DNA of 8,062 nucleotides from an uncultured Eubacteriales bacterium (lineage in GTDB: Bacteria; Bacillota; Clostridia; Oscillospirales; QAMX01), in contig URVL01000101.1 of NCBI GenBank assembly GCA_900551265.1, forward strand, positions 1 through 8,062. The letters run 5' to 3'. Below the pieces are notes generated by a model. The model saw nothing but the letters and a program-made list of their open reading frames with translations, searched no databases and was not told the origin of the DNA. Position 1 is the stretch's first letter. Every line of letters begins with the position of its first letter. Below, one piece after another: positions 1 to 7,041 of this stretch. The translations under genes were made by a program, and so were the position numbers.

Positions 1-1
1 C

Positions 2-1066
2 AACTACGGAATTTATAGCGGTCTGACGCAGGATGTGCGCGACGCCTGGATGAAGGCCGTGATGATCAGCGGTACCATCTGGCCGGTGATTTCGCTGCTG
101 TCCAATACCGTTAAGCTTGGCATCTACTATTCCGCGGCGGCAAATATTTTTGCGGATATTTCACTGGGTACGATTTTGACGTTTATCGGCTACGTGTTTC
201 GCTTTTGGACCCCAATTCAGACGCTCGGCAACTTATATAACAACCTGATTAATACGACGGCATACCTGGAGCGTATTTTCGAGGTGCTGGATGAGCCGAT
301 CTCGATCGACGACCATGAAGGCGCGTATGACTTGCCAAAAGTGGAGGGACGCGTAGAGTTTCGCGACGTAACGTTTGCCTATGAAAAGGACGTAAATGTT
401 CTGGAGCATATGAACCTGTGCGCGGAACCGGGTGAGTCAATTGCCCTGGTTGGCCCGACTGGCGCCGGAAAAAGTACGGTGGTCAGTCTGCTGGCGCGTT
501 TTTATGATATCCAGGAGGGCTCCATTACGATTGATGGGCATTCAATCTACGATGTGACCATTTCCTCTCTTCGATCCCAGATGGGTATGATGCTCCAGGA
601 TACGTTCCTCTTTACGGGTACGATTATGGACAATATCCGTTATGGACGTCTGGACGCGACGGACGAGGAGGTCTATGCCGCAGCCCGCGCCGTCCATGCA
701 GATGATTTTATCAGCCAGCTGCCGGATGGCTATGAGACCGAGGTGAAGGAGCGCGGCTCCTCCCTCTCCGCCGGACAACGGCAGCTTATCAGCTTCGCGC
801 GCACGTTGCTTGCCGATCCGCGTATCCTGATCCTGGACGAGGCGACTTCGGCGATTGATACGAAGACCGAGCTGCTGGTTCAGCAGGGATTACAGGCGCT
901 GTTGAAGGGACGTACTTCCTTCATTATTGCGCACCGTCTGTCGACAATCAAGAACTGCCGGATTCTCTATGTTGCGGATAAGCACATTGTTGAAAACGGC
1001 ACGCACGACGAGCTGATTGCCAAGCACGGCCGTTATTACGAGCTTTACACGTCGCAGCTCGACTGA
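2..1066 (+). CDS. ABC transporter, fused permease/ATP-binding protein (3' part only)
   Basis: This is the C-terminal ~354 residues of an ABC exporter half-transporter (MsbA/MdlB/YfiC-like type). The frame is already open at base 2, so the GTG at 35 is not a real start and the gene begins upstream of the window. Numbering from that GTG, residues ~8-65 hold the last hydrophobic membrane segments. The nucleotide-binding domain follows: aromatic A-loop (FAY, ~116), Walker A GPTGAGKST (140-148), Q-loop (MLQD), signature LSAGQRQ, Walker B ILILDEATS with its catalytic Glu, and H-loop IIAHRLS. All catalytic elements are intact; LSAGQ in place of LSGGQ is a tolerated variant. The Walker B/D-loop reading ATSAIDTKTE recalls Firmicutes exporters that work as heterodimers, so the partner half may lie just upstream. 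The protein would sit in the cytoplasmic membrane; the substrate cannot be told. A strong terminator follows directly. Confidence 0.95.
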   Translation, partial: NYGIYSGLTQDVRDAWMKAVMISGTIWPVISLLSNTVKLGIYYSAAANIFADISLGTILTFIGYVFRFWTPIQTLGNLYNNLINTTAYLERIFEVLDEPISIDDHEGAYDLPKVEGRVEFRDVTFAYEKDVNVLEHMNLCAEPGESIALVGPTGAGKSTVVSLLARFYDIQEGSITIDGHSIYDVTISSLRSQMGMMLQDTFLFTGTIMDNIRYGRLDATDEEVYAAARAVHADDFISQLPDGYETEVKERGSSLSAGQRQLISFARTLLADPRILILDEATSAIDTKTELLVQQGLQALLKGRTSFIIAHRLSTIKNCRILYVADKHIVENGTHDELIAKHGRYYELYTSQLD

Positions 1067-1071
1067 TACAG

Positions 1072-1119
1072 AACACCCCACATGTCAAGGCTACCATCTT
1101 GACATGTGGGGTGTTTTTT
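1072..1119 (+). terminator. Strong rho-independent terminator after the ABC transporter gene
   Basis: A perfect 18-bp inverted repeat (1072-1089 with 1098-1115) encloses an 8-base loop and runs into a T tract (1114-1119), with another T run after base 1122. It begins 6 bases after the stop codon. The T tract lies on the plus-strand side only, so it serves the ABC gene; on the minus strand the hairpin is not followed by T's. A smaller 5-bp hairpin with TTTTT (1148-1167) lies just downstream and overlaps the end of the convergent U32 gene; it may act as a backup. Confidence 0.93.
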
Positions 1120-1153
1120 ACATTTTTTGTCTCAAAAGCGGCATTTTCGTCCG

Positions 1154-2374
1154 TTATGGACGTTTTTCCGAGCGGCGGATACGCAGTATATCGCCTGGGG
1201 AAAGGGGGAGGGGGCAGTCCGTACTGTAAAGGCCGGAAGGAAGCCGCGCGTCGTCTGTTGTGCTGCCGTTTGGGGCAATCATGGAACCGACGGTGAAATG
1301 GACGTTTGAGAGCACGGGGGAGAGTACCTCAAGCCGGTCTCCTGTGCGAATGCGGTTTCGCTGCTCGAACGTAATGCGTCCCGATTCTGCTGCGCGCACA
1401 ACGCCTGCAAAAATACAGTCCTGCACATAACCGTCGCCTGCGGCGGATTCAAACGGAATTTCACCAAAGTAAAATCCGCGAGAGAATGGGCGGTGGCTGG
1501 CAGCGCCGAGTTCTTTCATAAGGAATGCCTGATCCGGTGTTTCGCCCCGGGCCAGTGCATCCAGCGCACGGCGGTATACGTTTACTACAGTGGCCACATA
1601 ATAAGGAGATTTCATGCGGCCCTCAATCTTGAAAGACGTGACGCCGGCAGTGGCCAGCTTGTCAAGAAATGAAACGGCGCACAGATCACGGGAACTGAGT
1701 ATGGTCATCCCGTGCGCATCTTCCAAAACCGGGAAATATTCTCCCGGGCGCGTTTCCTCTGAGAGGGCGTAACGCCAACGGCAGGGCTGGGCACAGGCGC
1801 CGCGGTTGGCGCTGCGTCCGGTGAGATAGGCGCTGATCATGCAGCGGCCTGAATACGCCATGCACATTGCGCCGTGGACAAAAGCCTCAAGCTCCAGATC
1901 ATCTGGAACCCGTGCACGCAGTTCGGCAATGGCATCGAGCGTCATCTCCCGTGCGAGCACGATACGGGATGCACCCAGTGCGTGGTAGACGCGTGCTGCG
2001 GCGTAGTTTCCGCAGTTGGCCTGTGTGCTAACGTGGATGGGAAGCGCTGGGGCGGCTTTTTTGAACTCTGCCATGACCCCGATGTCTGAGATAATGACAG
2101 CGTCTACGCCAAGGTCAAAAAGCTCCCGCGCGTAGGGTTCTGCTTCGGAAATGTCTTCATTGGCTGCAAAGGAATTGACTGCAACATAAAGTTTTCGTCC
2201 TGCGCGGTGCGCAGTTTGTACGGCGCAGGCAAGTGTCTCCATCGTAAATCCCACATTTGCCGCACGAAGCTGAAGCTTTGGACCGCCGACGTACACGGCA
2301 TCTGCGCCAAAATAAATCGCTGTTTCCAGGCATTCTAAGTCACCTGCGGGCGCGAGTAATTCAACTGGTTGCAT
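1154..2374 (-). CDS. U32 family protein, probable RNA hydroxylase (TrhP/RlhA-like), formerly 'collagenase-like peptidase'
   Basis: This 406-residue protein carries the U32 signature EAFVHGAMCMAYSGRCMIS (~163-181) with Cys171 and Cys178, followed by Cys194 and Cys198 (ACAQPC) and SSRDLC at ~232; such cysteines hold an iron-sulfur cluster in characterised relatives. The N-terminal ELLAPAGD and the FKIEGRMKSPYYV segment are also typical. Members called peptidases in databases include TrhP (5-hydroxyuridine at tRNA position 34) and RlhA (23S rRNA cytidine hydroxylation). The length fits the short Firmicutes form; which RNA is modified cannot be told from sequence alone. I chose the ATG at 2374 because GGAGG lies four bases upstream and MQPVELLAPAGD is the family N-terminus; the frame stays open 14 codons further up, but that extension has no such support. 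It lies 93 bases downstream of the CPBP gene on the same strand and may share its transcript. Confidence 0.9.
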   Translation of the reverse strand: MQPVELLAPAGDLECLETAIYFGADAVYVGGPKLQLRAANVGFTMETLACAVQTAHRAGRKLYVAVNSFAANEDISEAEPYARELFDLGVDAVIISDIGVMAEFKKAAPALPIHVSTQANCGNYAAARVYHALGASRIVLAREMTLDAIAELRARVPDDLELEAFVHGAMCMAYSGRCMISAYLTGRSANRGACAQPCRWRYALSEETRPGEYFPVLEDAHGMTILSSRDLCAVSFLDKLATAGVTSFKIEGRMKSPYYVATVVNVYRRALDALARGETPDQAFLMKELGAASHRPFSRGFYFGEIPFESAAGDGYVQDCIFAGVVRAAESGRITFEQRNRIRTGDRLEVLSPVLSNVHFTVGSMIAPNGSTTDDARLPSGLYSTDCPLPLSPGDILRIRRSEKRP

Positions 2375-2467
2375 AGTGCCTCCAGAAAATGATTGAAGTA
2401 GGGGCATCGGCCCCATCTTGGAAAATCAAGGCCTTGTATTGATGTGAAAAAGCAAGAATAGCTTTTT

Positions 2468-3328
2468 TTACAGAGATTGTTGGGGCAAACGGTCGATCCG
2501 TTCGCGCGGCATCCGATACATGTAAACGGAAAGCGCGGCAAGTACCGCAATAGATAATCCCAACAGGGCAATATCGTAAAGCACGGAGGGCAGCACAAGA
2601 TACGCAACGAGATAGCCGCCGACCAAATTGAAAACGCTATGCATGAGTATGGGCGCGTAAAGGGAACGGTACTTCATGAAAACAAGCGTCATGGCGATGC
2701 CGCCGACAAATCCGTAAGCGGCCCACAAGAGCGTTCCGTGCATGGCGCCGAAAATTGTGGAGGCAAGAATCAGCGCTGCCGGCGCGGGCATACCGCGGCA
2801 GAAGCGTGTGAATACCAGCCCGCGGAAAACAATCTCCTCGATAACCGGAGCGATTAGAACGGTTGCGATCAGGGTAAGAATACCGTCGTCATTGGACGCG
2901 GCGTAAAGCGTTTCATAGGACTGTATAAAGCTCTCCGGCCAGGGAATCCACGAAATTCCATAACAAACGACCAGCGCCAGTGCGGCTCCAGCCAGCGCAA
3001 CAGGCCACAGAGAAGCGACACGCACCGGCATAGACCAGGTTTCCAACGTCAACCGTTTGCCGCGCGCCCGGAAGAAAACGATTAAGATCAAAAGAAGAAT
3101 TGCCGCGGCAAGAATTAAAATGAGAGAGGAATTCGAAAGCGCAAAGTGATAAACCTGATCAATCAGCGTGTTGACTCCGGCGTCTGTTTCAAGCAGGGAG
3201 GGGTTTTGCATTCCCATGTAAAAAGCCGTAACAAATATGACCAGATAGGAGGCAATGGTCTGTGAGGCGAGATAAAGTGAAAGATAACAGAGCCCTTTTA
3301 CGACGTTTATGAGAAAATTTCTAATCAA
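2468..3328 (-). CDS. CPBP family intramembrane metalloprotease
   Basis: A 286-residue polytopic membrane protein of the CPBP/Abi (CAAX protease and bacteriocin-processing) family. The three conserved motifs are present: EEIVFRG at 164-170, FGAMH at 193-197, and HSVFN at 230-234, giving the paired glutamates and two histidines of the glutamate-type intramembrane protease site. Hydrophobic segments cover roughly 10-38, 66-86, 105-127, 148-165, 183-216 and 235-270. Family members process prenylated proteins or peptides or have immunity roles; the target here is unknown and no bacteriocin gene is visible nearby. The chosen start is a TTG at 3328, preceded by AGGTGATC, an extended match to the anti-Shine-Dalgarno sequence at good spacing. 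A longer version from the TTG at 3346 lacks a ribosome site. An extended -10 promoter lies ~60 bases upstream. The U32 gene follows on the same strand. Confidence 0.9.
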   Translation of the reverse strand: MIRNFLINVVKGLCYLSLYLASQTIASYLVIFVTAFYMGMQNPSLLETDAGVNTLIDQVYHFALSNSSLILILAAAILLLILIVFFRARGKRLTLETWSMPVRVASLWPVALAGAALALVVCYGISWIPWPESFIQSYETLYAASNDDGILTLIATVLIAPVIEEIVFRGLVFTRFCRGMPAPAALILASTIFGAMHGTLLWAAYGFVGGIAMTLVFMKYRSLYAPILMHSVFNLVGGYLVAYLVLPSVLYDIALLGLSIAVLAALSVYMYRMPRERIDRLPQQSL

Positions 3329-3389
3329 GCGATCACCTGTCCTCAATCAAAATACGGGTACATGGAAGCTGGGCTGCGATTCCTTTTTT

Positions 3390-3420
3390 ATTATAGCACA
3401 AACAACCGGCGCTTTGTCGG
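3390..3420 (-). promoter_or_regulatory. Promoter for the CPBP-U32 genes (extended -10)
   Basis: Read on the minus strand, TGCTATAAT (3390-3398) is a perfect -10 box with the extended TGn element. The -35 candidate CCGACA (3415-3420) is weak and 19 bases away, as is common when an extended -10 is present. The predicted transcript would start near 3383, giving a leader of about 55 bases before the CPBP TTG start. Confidence 0.6.
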
Positions 3421-3432
3421 TTTTCCGGAAAA
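3421..3432. promoter_or_regulatory. 12-base perfect palindrome between divergent promoters (possible operator)
   Basis: TTTTCCGGAAAA is its own reverse complement. It sits between the weak -35 of the minus-strand promoter and the -35 of the plus-strand promoter, where a dimeric regulator could act on both. No regulator gene is adjacent, and a 12-base palindrome can arise by chance, so this is only a candidate. Confidence 0.3.
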
Positions 3433-3445
3433 ATTCAAAAACGTT

Positions 3446-3474
3446 TTGCTTTTATGCCGGAAGGAGCGTATAAT
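3446..3474 (+). promoter_or_regulatory. Sigma-A-type promoter for the SorE-like dehydrogenase
   Basis: A perfect TATAAT (3469-3474) is preceded at 17 bases by TTGCTT (3446-3451), which matches the first three bases of the -35 consensus. The predicted start point near 3481 leaves a short leader of about 27 bases with a strong GGAGGTGA site (3494-3501) before the TTG start at 3508. Confidence 0.65.
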
Positions 3475-3507
3475 CGAAACGAAAACCGTTTGCGGAGGTG
3501 ACGTATT

Positions 3508-4767
3508 TTGCAAACCAGGGCGGTGAGACTCTATGGCGTCGGTGACCTGCGGCTGGAAAAATTTGAACTGCCGGAGCCTGGGGATGATGAAATACTGGCA
3601 AAGATTGTAACGGACTCAATATGTATGTCGTCTTATAAAGCGTGTGTCCTGGGCGCGGCGCATAAACGTGTACCGGACGATGTCGCGGCGCATCCTGTCA
3701 TCATTGGGCATGAATTTTGCGGGGAATTGCTCGAAGTTGGACGGCGCTGGCGGGAACGGTATACGCCGGGAGAGCGATTCACCGTACAGGTGGCGTTGAA
3801 TTTGCCGGGCGATCCATATCGGACGCCGGGATATTCGTTCCCATATATTGGAGGAAGCGCCGAGTATGTTGTACTTCCCGCGTGTGTGATGGAGCAGGGA
3901 TGCCTGCTGCCGTACCGGGGGAATAATTACTTTGGCGGATCGCTTTCTGAACCGATGAGCTGCATTGTCGGAACGTTTCATGCGATGTATCATACGCGGC
4001 CGCTGGTATATGAGCACGAAATGGGCATCCGCGCCGGTGGACGGATGGCGCTGTTGGCTTCCGCAGGACCGATGGGGCTTGGCGCAATCGACTATGCGCT
4101 GCACGGCGGCCGGCGTCCATCCGTACTTGTTGTAACGGATATCGATGAGGCACGGCTTTCCCGAGCGAGAGAAATCTATACGGTAGAGGAAGCGGCAAAA
4201 CAGGGCGTCAAGCTTTATTATTTCAATACGCGAGAGATGGATGACCCGGCGGAGGCATTGATCCAGGCTGCCGGCGGGCGGTTTGACGACGTAATTGTGT
4301 TTGCGCCAGTGCGCGAAGTGGTAGAACTCGGAGACCGTCTTATGGGGCAGGACGGCTGTTTAAACTTTTTTTCCGGCCCGGCGGATCCTTCATTTTCCGC
4401 GTCGCTCAATTTTTTTGACGTACACTATTCTGCACATCATATTGTCGGAACATCCGGCGGCAATACGGCGGATATGCGAGAGTCGCTTGACCTGATGGCA
4501 GATGGCCGTATTACGCCGGCCTCAATGGTGACACATATTGGCGGACTGTCCTGTGTGCCGGAGACAACACTGCGGCTTCCGCAGATTCCAGGCGGCAAAA
4601 AGCTCATCTATACACATGCCGACCTGCCATTGACCGCAATTGCTGATTTTGCGCGTCTTGGCGAACACGATCCTTTGTTTGCAGCGCTTGCCCGTGCGGT
4701 GGAACTGGGCGGAGGGCTCTGGAATGACGAGGCGGAACGTATCCTTTTGGCGCATATTGGCGCGTAG
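3508..4767 (+). CDS. Zinc-binding dehydrogenase, L-sorbose-1-phosphate reductase (SorE)-like
   Basis: A 419-residue medium-chain dehydrogenase/reductase. Catalytic zinc ligands are visible as Cys39 (ICMSSYK), His68-Glu69 (GHEFCGE) and Glu148 (SLSEPMSC). There is no four-cysteine structural zinc loop. The Rossmann part starts at LLASAGPMGLGAIDYAL (~182-197), and the second strand ends in VVTDID (~208-213), an acidic end usual for NAD(H) binding. GYSFPYIGG, SEPMSC and MYHTRP are typical, from family knowledge, of the SorE-like branch whose named member reduces L-sorbose-1-phosphate to glucitol-6-phosphate. The substrate here is not established. The TTG start at 3508 is supported by GGAGGTGA six bases upstream. 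It is a single gene with its own promoter, and no phosphotransferase or sugar-operon genes are beside it, which is unusual for a sugar-catabolic enzyme. No T-tailed terminator follows on this strand; the galU hairpin downstream may slow transcription. Confidence 0.85.
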   Translation: MQTRAVRLYGVGDLRLEKFELPEPGDDEILAKIVTDSICMSSYKACVLGAAHKRVPDDVAAHPVIIGHEFCGELLEVGRRWRERYTPGERFTVQVALNLPGDPYRTPGYSFPYIGGSAEYVVLPACVMEQGCLLPYRGNNYFGGSLSEPMSCIVGTFHAMYHTRPLVYEHEMGIRAGGRMALLASAGPMGLGAIDYALHGGRRPSVLVVTDIDEARLSRAREIYTVEEAAKQGVKLYYFNTREMDDPAEALIQAAGGRFDDVIVFAPVREVVELGDRLMGQDGCLNFFSGPADPSFSASLNFFDVHYSAHHIVGTSGGNTADMRESLDLMADGRITPASMVTHIGGLSCVPETTLRLPQIPGGKKLIYTHADLPLTAIADFARLGEHDPLFAALARAVELGGGLWNDEAERILLAHIGA

Positions 4768-4803
4768 CGCTCGCATGGAGATCAAAAGTTTAATATCGTT
4801 TAT

Positions 4804-4835
4804 AAAACAAAATGCGGGAGTTTTGAAACTCCCGC
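4804..4835 (-). terminator. Rho-independent terminator of the queT-HD-galU operon
   Basis: The inverted repeat GCGGGAGTTT / AAACTCCCGC (4814-4823 with 4826-4835) forms a GC-rich stem. Read on the minus strand it is followed by the T-rich ATTTTGTTTTAT (4813 down to 4802). It lies about 50 bases past the galU stop codon. On the plus strand there is no T tract after the hairpin, so it mainly serves galU. Confidence 0.85.
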
Positions 4836-4887
4836 TGGCTGCCTAAATCCTGGTATCGCCATTGTCCTTTCGTCCACAGAATTGCTT

Positions 4888-5757
4888 TTACAGCGTTTTT
4901 GCGCGTTCTTTGATATAGTCGCGCAACCATGCGCCGACCGAGGGATTTTGAAGGGAAATTTCAATCTGCGCTTCCAGATAGCCGCGCAAATTACCGGTAT
5001 CAAAGCGCCGGCCTTCAAAATCTACGGCCGTAACACGTTCTGTGCCGCAGAGGGTGCAAATGGCGTCTGTGAGCTGAATCTCTCCGCCATGCCCGGGCGG
5101 TAAGTGCCGCAGAACGTCAAAAATTTCAGACGACAGGATATATCGCCCTAAAATTGCATAGTTCGAATAAATTTCCTCCGGACGGGGCTTTTCGCGCACA
5201 GCGCTGACATGATAGAAATTGTCCCGCAAATGGGACATTTTTACGCTGTCGTATTTGACGACAAGCTCCGTCGGCACTTCCTGCACACCGATTACCATGC
5301 CGCCGAACTCGCGGTAGGCGTCTTCCAGTTGGAGTGTGACGGGACGCTCGGACAAGATGATATCGTCGCCCAAAAGAACCGCGAACGGTTCGTCTCCAAC
5401 ATAGGGCTGCGCGGTGAGAATGGCATGACCGAGGCCCAACATTTCTTTCTGACGTACACAGACGATATTTGCCATGTCGGCATATGCGCGCAGTCTGTCC
5501 GCTTCCTCTCCGCGGCCTACTGCGCGCAGCTGTGACTCAATTTCAGGAGAATAATCAAAGTAATTTTCCACGGCAGCCTTGGTCCGGCTCGTAATAATAA
5601 TAATGTCCTGTATGCCGGAATGAACGGCCTCTTCCACCAGGTATTGGATGGCCGGACGGTCGGCCAAAGGGAGAACTTCCTTTGGAACGGCTTTGGTTGC
5701 CGGAAGCATACGTGTGCCCAAACCGGCGGCGGGTATGACGGCTTTTTTTACTTTCAT
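4888..5757 (-). CDS. galU: UTP-glucose-1-phosphate uridylyltransferase
   Basis: Makes UDP-glucose from UTP and glucose-1-phosphate in the cytoplasm, feeding glycolipid, wall polymer and polysaccharide synthesis. The 289 residues match the bacterial GalU/GtaB length. Visible motifs are the nucleotide-binding AAGLGTRMLPATKAVPKE (11-27), GLGHAI (108-113), the metal-binding LGDDI (129-133), EKP (189-191), GGEIQLTDAI (224-233) and FDTGN (252-256). Two conserved stretches deviate from GtaB as I recall it: QKEMLGLGHA has Leu where Lys-Gly-Leu-Gly is usual, and VVKYDSV replaces the usual YGI/YGV after the VP(E/T)E strand. The protein is otherwise a full match. The ATG at 5757 has GGGAGG nine bases upstream. 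It is the last gene of a three-gene minus-strand operon, 33 bases after the HD-domain gene, and is followed by a terminator. Confidence 0.93.
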   Translation of the reverse strand: MKVKKAVIPAAGLGTRMLPATKAVPKEVLPLADRPAIQYLVEEAVHSGIQDIIIITSRTKAAVENYFDYSPEIESQLRAVGRGEEADRLRAYADMANIVCVRQKEMLGLGHAILTAQPYVGDEPFAVLLGDDIILSERPVTLQLEDAYREFGGMVIGVQEVPTELVVKYDSVKMSHLRDNFYHVSAVREKPRPEEIYSNYAILGRYILSSEIFDVLRHLPPGHGGEIQLTDAICTLCGTERVTAVDFEGRRFDTGNLRGYLEAQIEISLQNPSVGAWLRDYIKERAKTL

Positions 5758-5790
5758 AAACGGAAACCTCCCGGCTCGTCACCTTTTTGA

Positions 5791-6378
5791 TCATTGTATA
5801 TATCCGCGCTCCACAGAGGCGCGGATAATGCTGTCCGCAAGTGTCCACAATTTTGGCGCGCCGGCCCTGATCGGCTCCATACGCCGGTACACCTGTTCCA
5901 CACGAACGTTGTGGTCACGCCATGTACCGCCCTTGTTCAGCCAGTTGGAGAGAAGCGGTTGCAAGCGGTCAAGCGATGCGGCAAATTTTGCATCCGCTGT
6001 TTCCATCGCATCAAATTCTTCCCACAGCGCACGGTAATAAGCCCCCTGATCGTCCGGCAGCATGGCGTAAAGCCGGTCCGCCGATGCACGTTCCCGCGCG
6101 GCTTTGTCGGCATTTCCCACAACGTCATAGGCAAATGTATCACCTGCATATATTTCGATCAGGTCATGCACTGTTAGCATTTCCAGCACATGCCCCATAT
6201 CAACCGGTTCGGCAGCATATTCGCGCAGAACCATGGCCATCACGGAAATATGCCAGGAATGCTCGGCATCATTTTCCCGCCGTCCTCCCGCGTAGATAGG
6301 GGACTGACGCTCGATGGTTTTCATACGGTCCAATTCAATTAAAAAGGCAAGCTGAGACTCTAATCTTTTGTCATCCAT
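5791..6378 (-). CDS. HD-domain phosphohydrolase (YfbR/HDDC2-like, probable 5'-nucleotidase type)
   Basis: A 195-residue soluble protein of the HD superfamily, HD_3/YfbR-like branch. The metal-binding residues are in place: His40 in ENDAEHSWH (35-43), His71-Asp72 in the HDLIEIYAGDT helix (71-81), and Asp137 in SLDRLQPLL; the acidic residues Glu75 and Asp80 are also present. YfbR in E. coli is a 5'-deoxynucleotidase, and the human relative HDDC2 has related activity. The spacing of motifs agrees, so nucleoside monophosphate dephosphorylation is likely but not proven. The ATG at 6378 lies inside the 3' end of queT (19-base overlap, different frame), so translation is probably coupled; AAAGGA lies 11 bases upstream. 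galU follows after 33 bases in the same transcript. Confidence 0.88.
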   Translation of the reverse strand: MDDKRLESQLAFLIELDRMKTIERQSPIYAGGRRENDAEHSWHISVMAMVLREYAAEPVDMGHVLEMLTVHDLIEIYAGDTFAYDVVGNADKAARERASADRLYAMLPDDQGAYYRALWEEFDAMETADAKFAASLDRLQPLLSNWLNKGGTWRDHNVRVEQVYRRMEPIRAGAPKLWTLADSIIRASVERGYIQ

Positions 6379-6881
6379 GAACCAAAACGTCCTTTCAGGG
6401 TCTTTTCATAGCGTTTGAGAAGTTTTAAAAGCGGCAGGCCGAGTACGTAGCAGGCGCCGAGCTGTCCCAGACCAACTTCTGCGGCGAAAATAACGAACGA
6501 CGCCCAGAAGGACTCCGGCGTCAGCGTATAAGCCAAAACTGCGCCGACGATGACCATATTGAACAGCACCGGCGGAAGCGGCGCCAGCCAGTCACGGCGT
6601 ATTTTGGCTGTACAGCAACCCGCCAACACTGTGGCAAGCGTTCCAAATACGATGTCGAAAATTCCATTTCCGCCAATTAAGTTGGCAATAAAACATCCGA
6701 TGCCAAGCCCGATGGTACAGTACGGATTAAAAAAGGGAAGGATGGTCAGCGCCTCAGAAATGCGGCACTGTACGGTTCCAAATGCAATGGGATACACAAG
6801 GAGTGTGAGCGCCGCATATATCGCTGCCAACAGAGCCTGTGAAACAATCACATTTGTTTTGAAAATTCCTTTTAGCCTCAA
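6360..6881 (-). CDS. queT: QueT family queuosine-precursor transporter, S component
   Basis: A small, very hydrophobic membrane protein, about 173 residues with this start. QueT proteins are substrate-binding subunits of energy-coupling factor (ECF) transporters that import queuosine precursors, used to modify tRNA position 34. The family core is clear: GTVQCRISEALTILPFFNP (35-53), then GCFIANLIGG (62-71) and FDIVFGTLAT (75-84). Hydrophobic segments cover most of residues 11-150, ending in a basic tail. I chose the TTG at 6881. It gives MRLKGIF before the first membrane helix, fits the family length, and has GGATGTG (one mismatch to GGAGGTG) six bases upstream. The frame is open back to an ATG at 7043, but the promoter at 6920-6948 lies inside that extension, and its sequence is not QueT-like. 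No ECF energizing genes are in view; a shared module elsewhere is normal. I looked for a preQ1 riboswitch and found none. Confidence 0.85.
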   Translation of the reverse strand: MRLKGIFKTNVIVSQALLAAIYAALTLLVYPIAFGTVQCRISEALTILPFFNPYCTIGLGIGCFIANLIGGNGIFDIVFGTLATVLAGCCTAKIRRDWLAPLPPVLFNMVIVGAVLAYTLTPESFWASFVIFAAEVGLGQLGACYVLGLPLLKLLKRYEKTLKGRFGSWMTKD

Positions 6882-6919
6882 AATCAGCACATCCAATCTA
6901 TGCACATATTTCCAGCTAC

Positions 6920-6948
6920 AGTGTACCACAGTTATCCCGTTTAGTAAA
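6920..6948 (-). promoter_or_regulatory. Promoter of the queT-HD-galU operon
   Basis: On the minus strand TTTACT (6943-6948) and TACACT (6920-6925) are spaced by 17 bases, each matching the consensus at four of six positions, with an extended TGG before the -10. The transcript would start near 6913, about 30 bases before the chosen queT TTG. The leader is too short for most riboswitches. Confidence 0.5.
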
Positions 6949-6965
6949 GCCCGAAAGGGAAATGC

Positions 6966-6994
6966 TATACAAAAATTAAGAATTGTGATATGAT
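6966..6994 (+). promoter_or_regulatory. Promoter of ymdB
   Basis: TATACA (6966-6971) and TATGAT (6989-6994) are spaced by 17 bases, with an extended TGA before the -10. The predicted start near 7001 gives a ~40-base leader to the ATG at 7042. It lies back to back with the queT promoter; the two -35 boxes are only about 17 bases apart. Confidence 0.55.
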
Positions 6995-7041
6995 AGCGAT
7001 GACCAAAGCGTAACACGGGATAAAGGAATGAAAGTGCTGGC

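Noticed and set aside
3616..4198. Two overlapping minus-strand frames opposite the dehydrogenase
   Set aside because: They are antisense to a clear gene with intact motifs, and their composition is basic and low-complexity.
4802..4861. 20-codon minus-strand frame after galU with AAAGGA upstream
   Set aside because: It runs through the galU terminator hairpin and its T-rich tail; spacing to the ribosome site is too short.
5648..6299. Several plus-strand frames opposite galU and the HD gene
   Set aside because: They are shadows of coding sequence on the other strand; none has a domain or ribosome site.
6882..6960. preQ1 riboswitch upstream of queT
   Set aside because: The short leader shows no preQ1 class I pattern, and the predicted transcript start leaves only ~30 bases.
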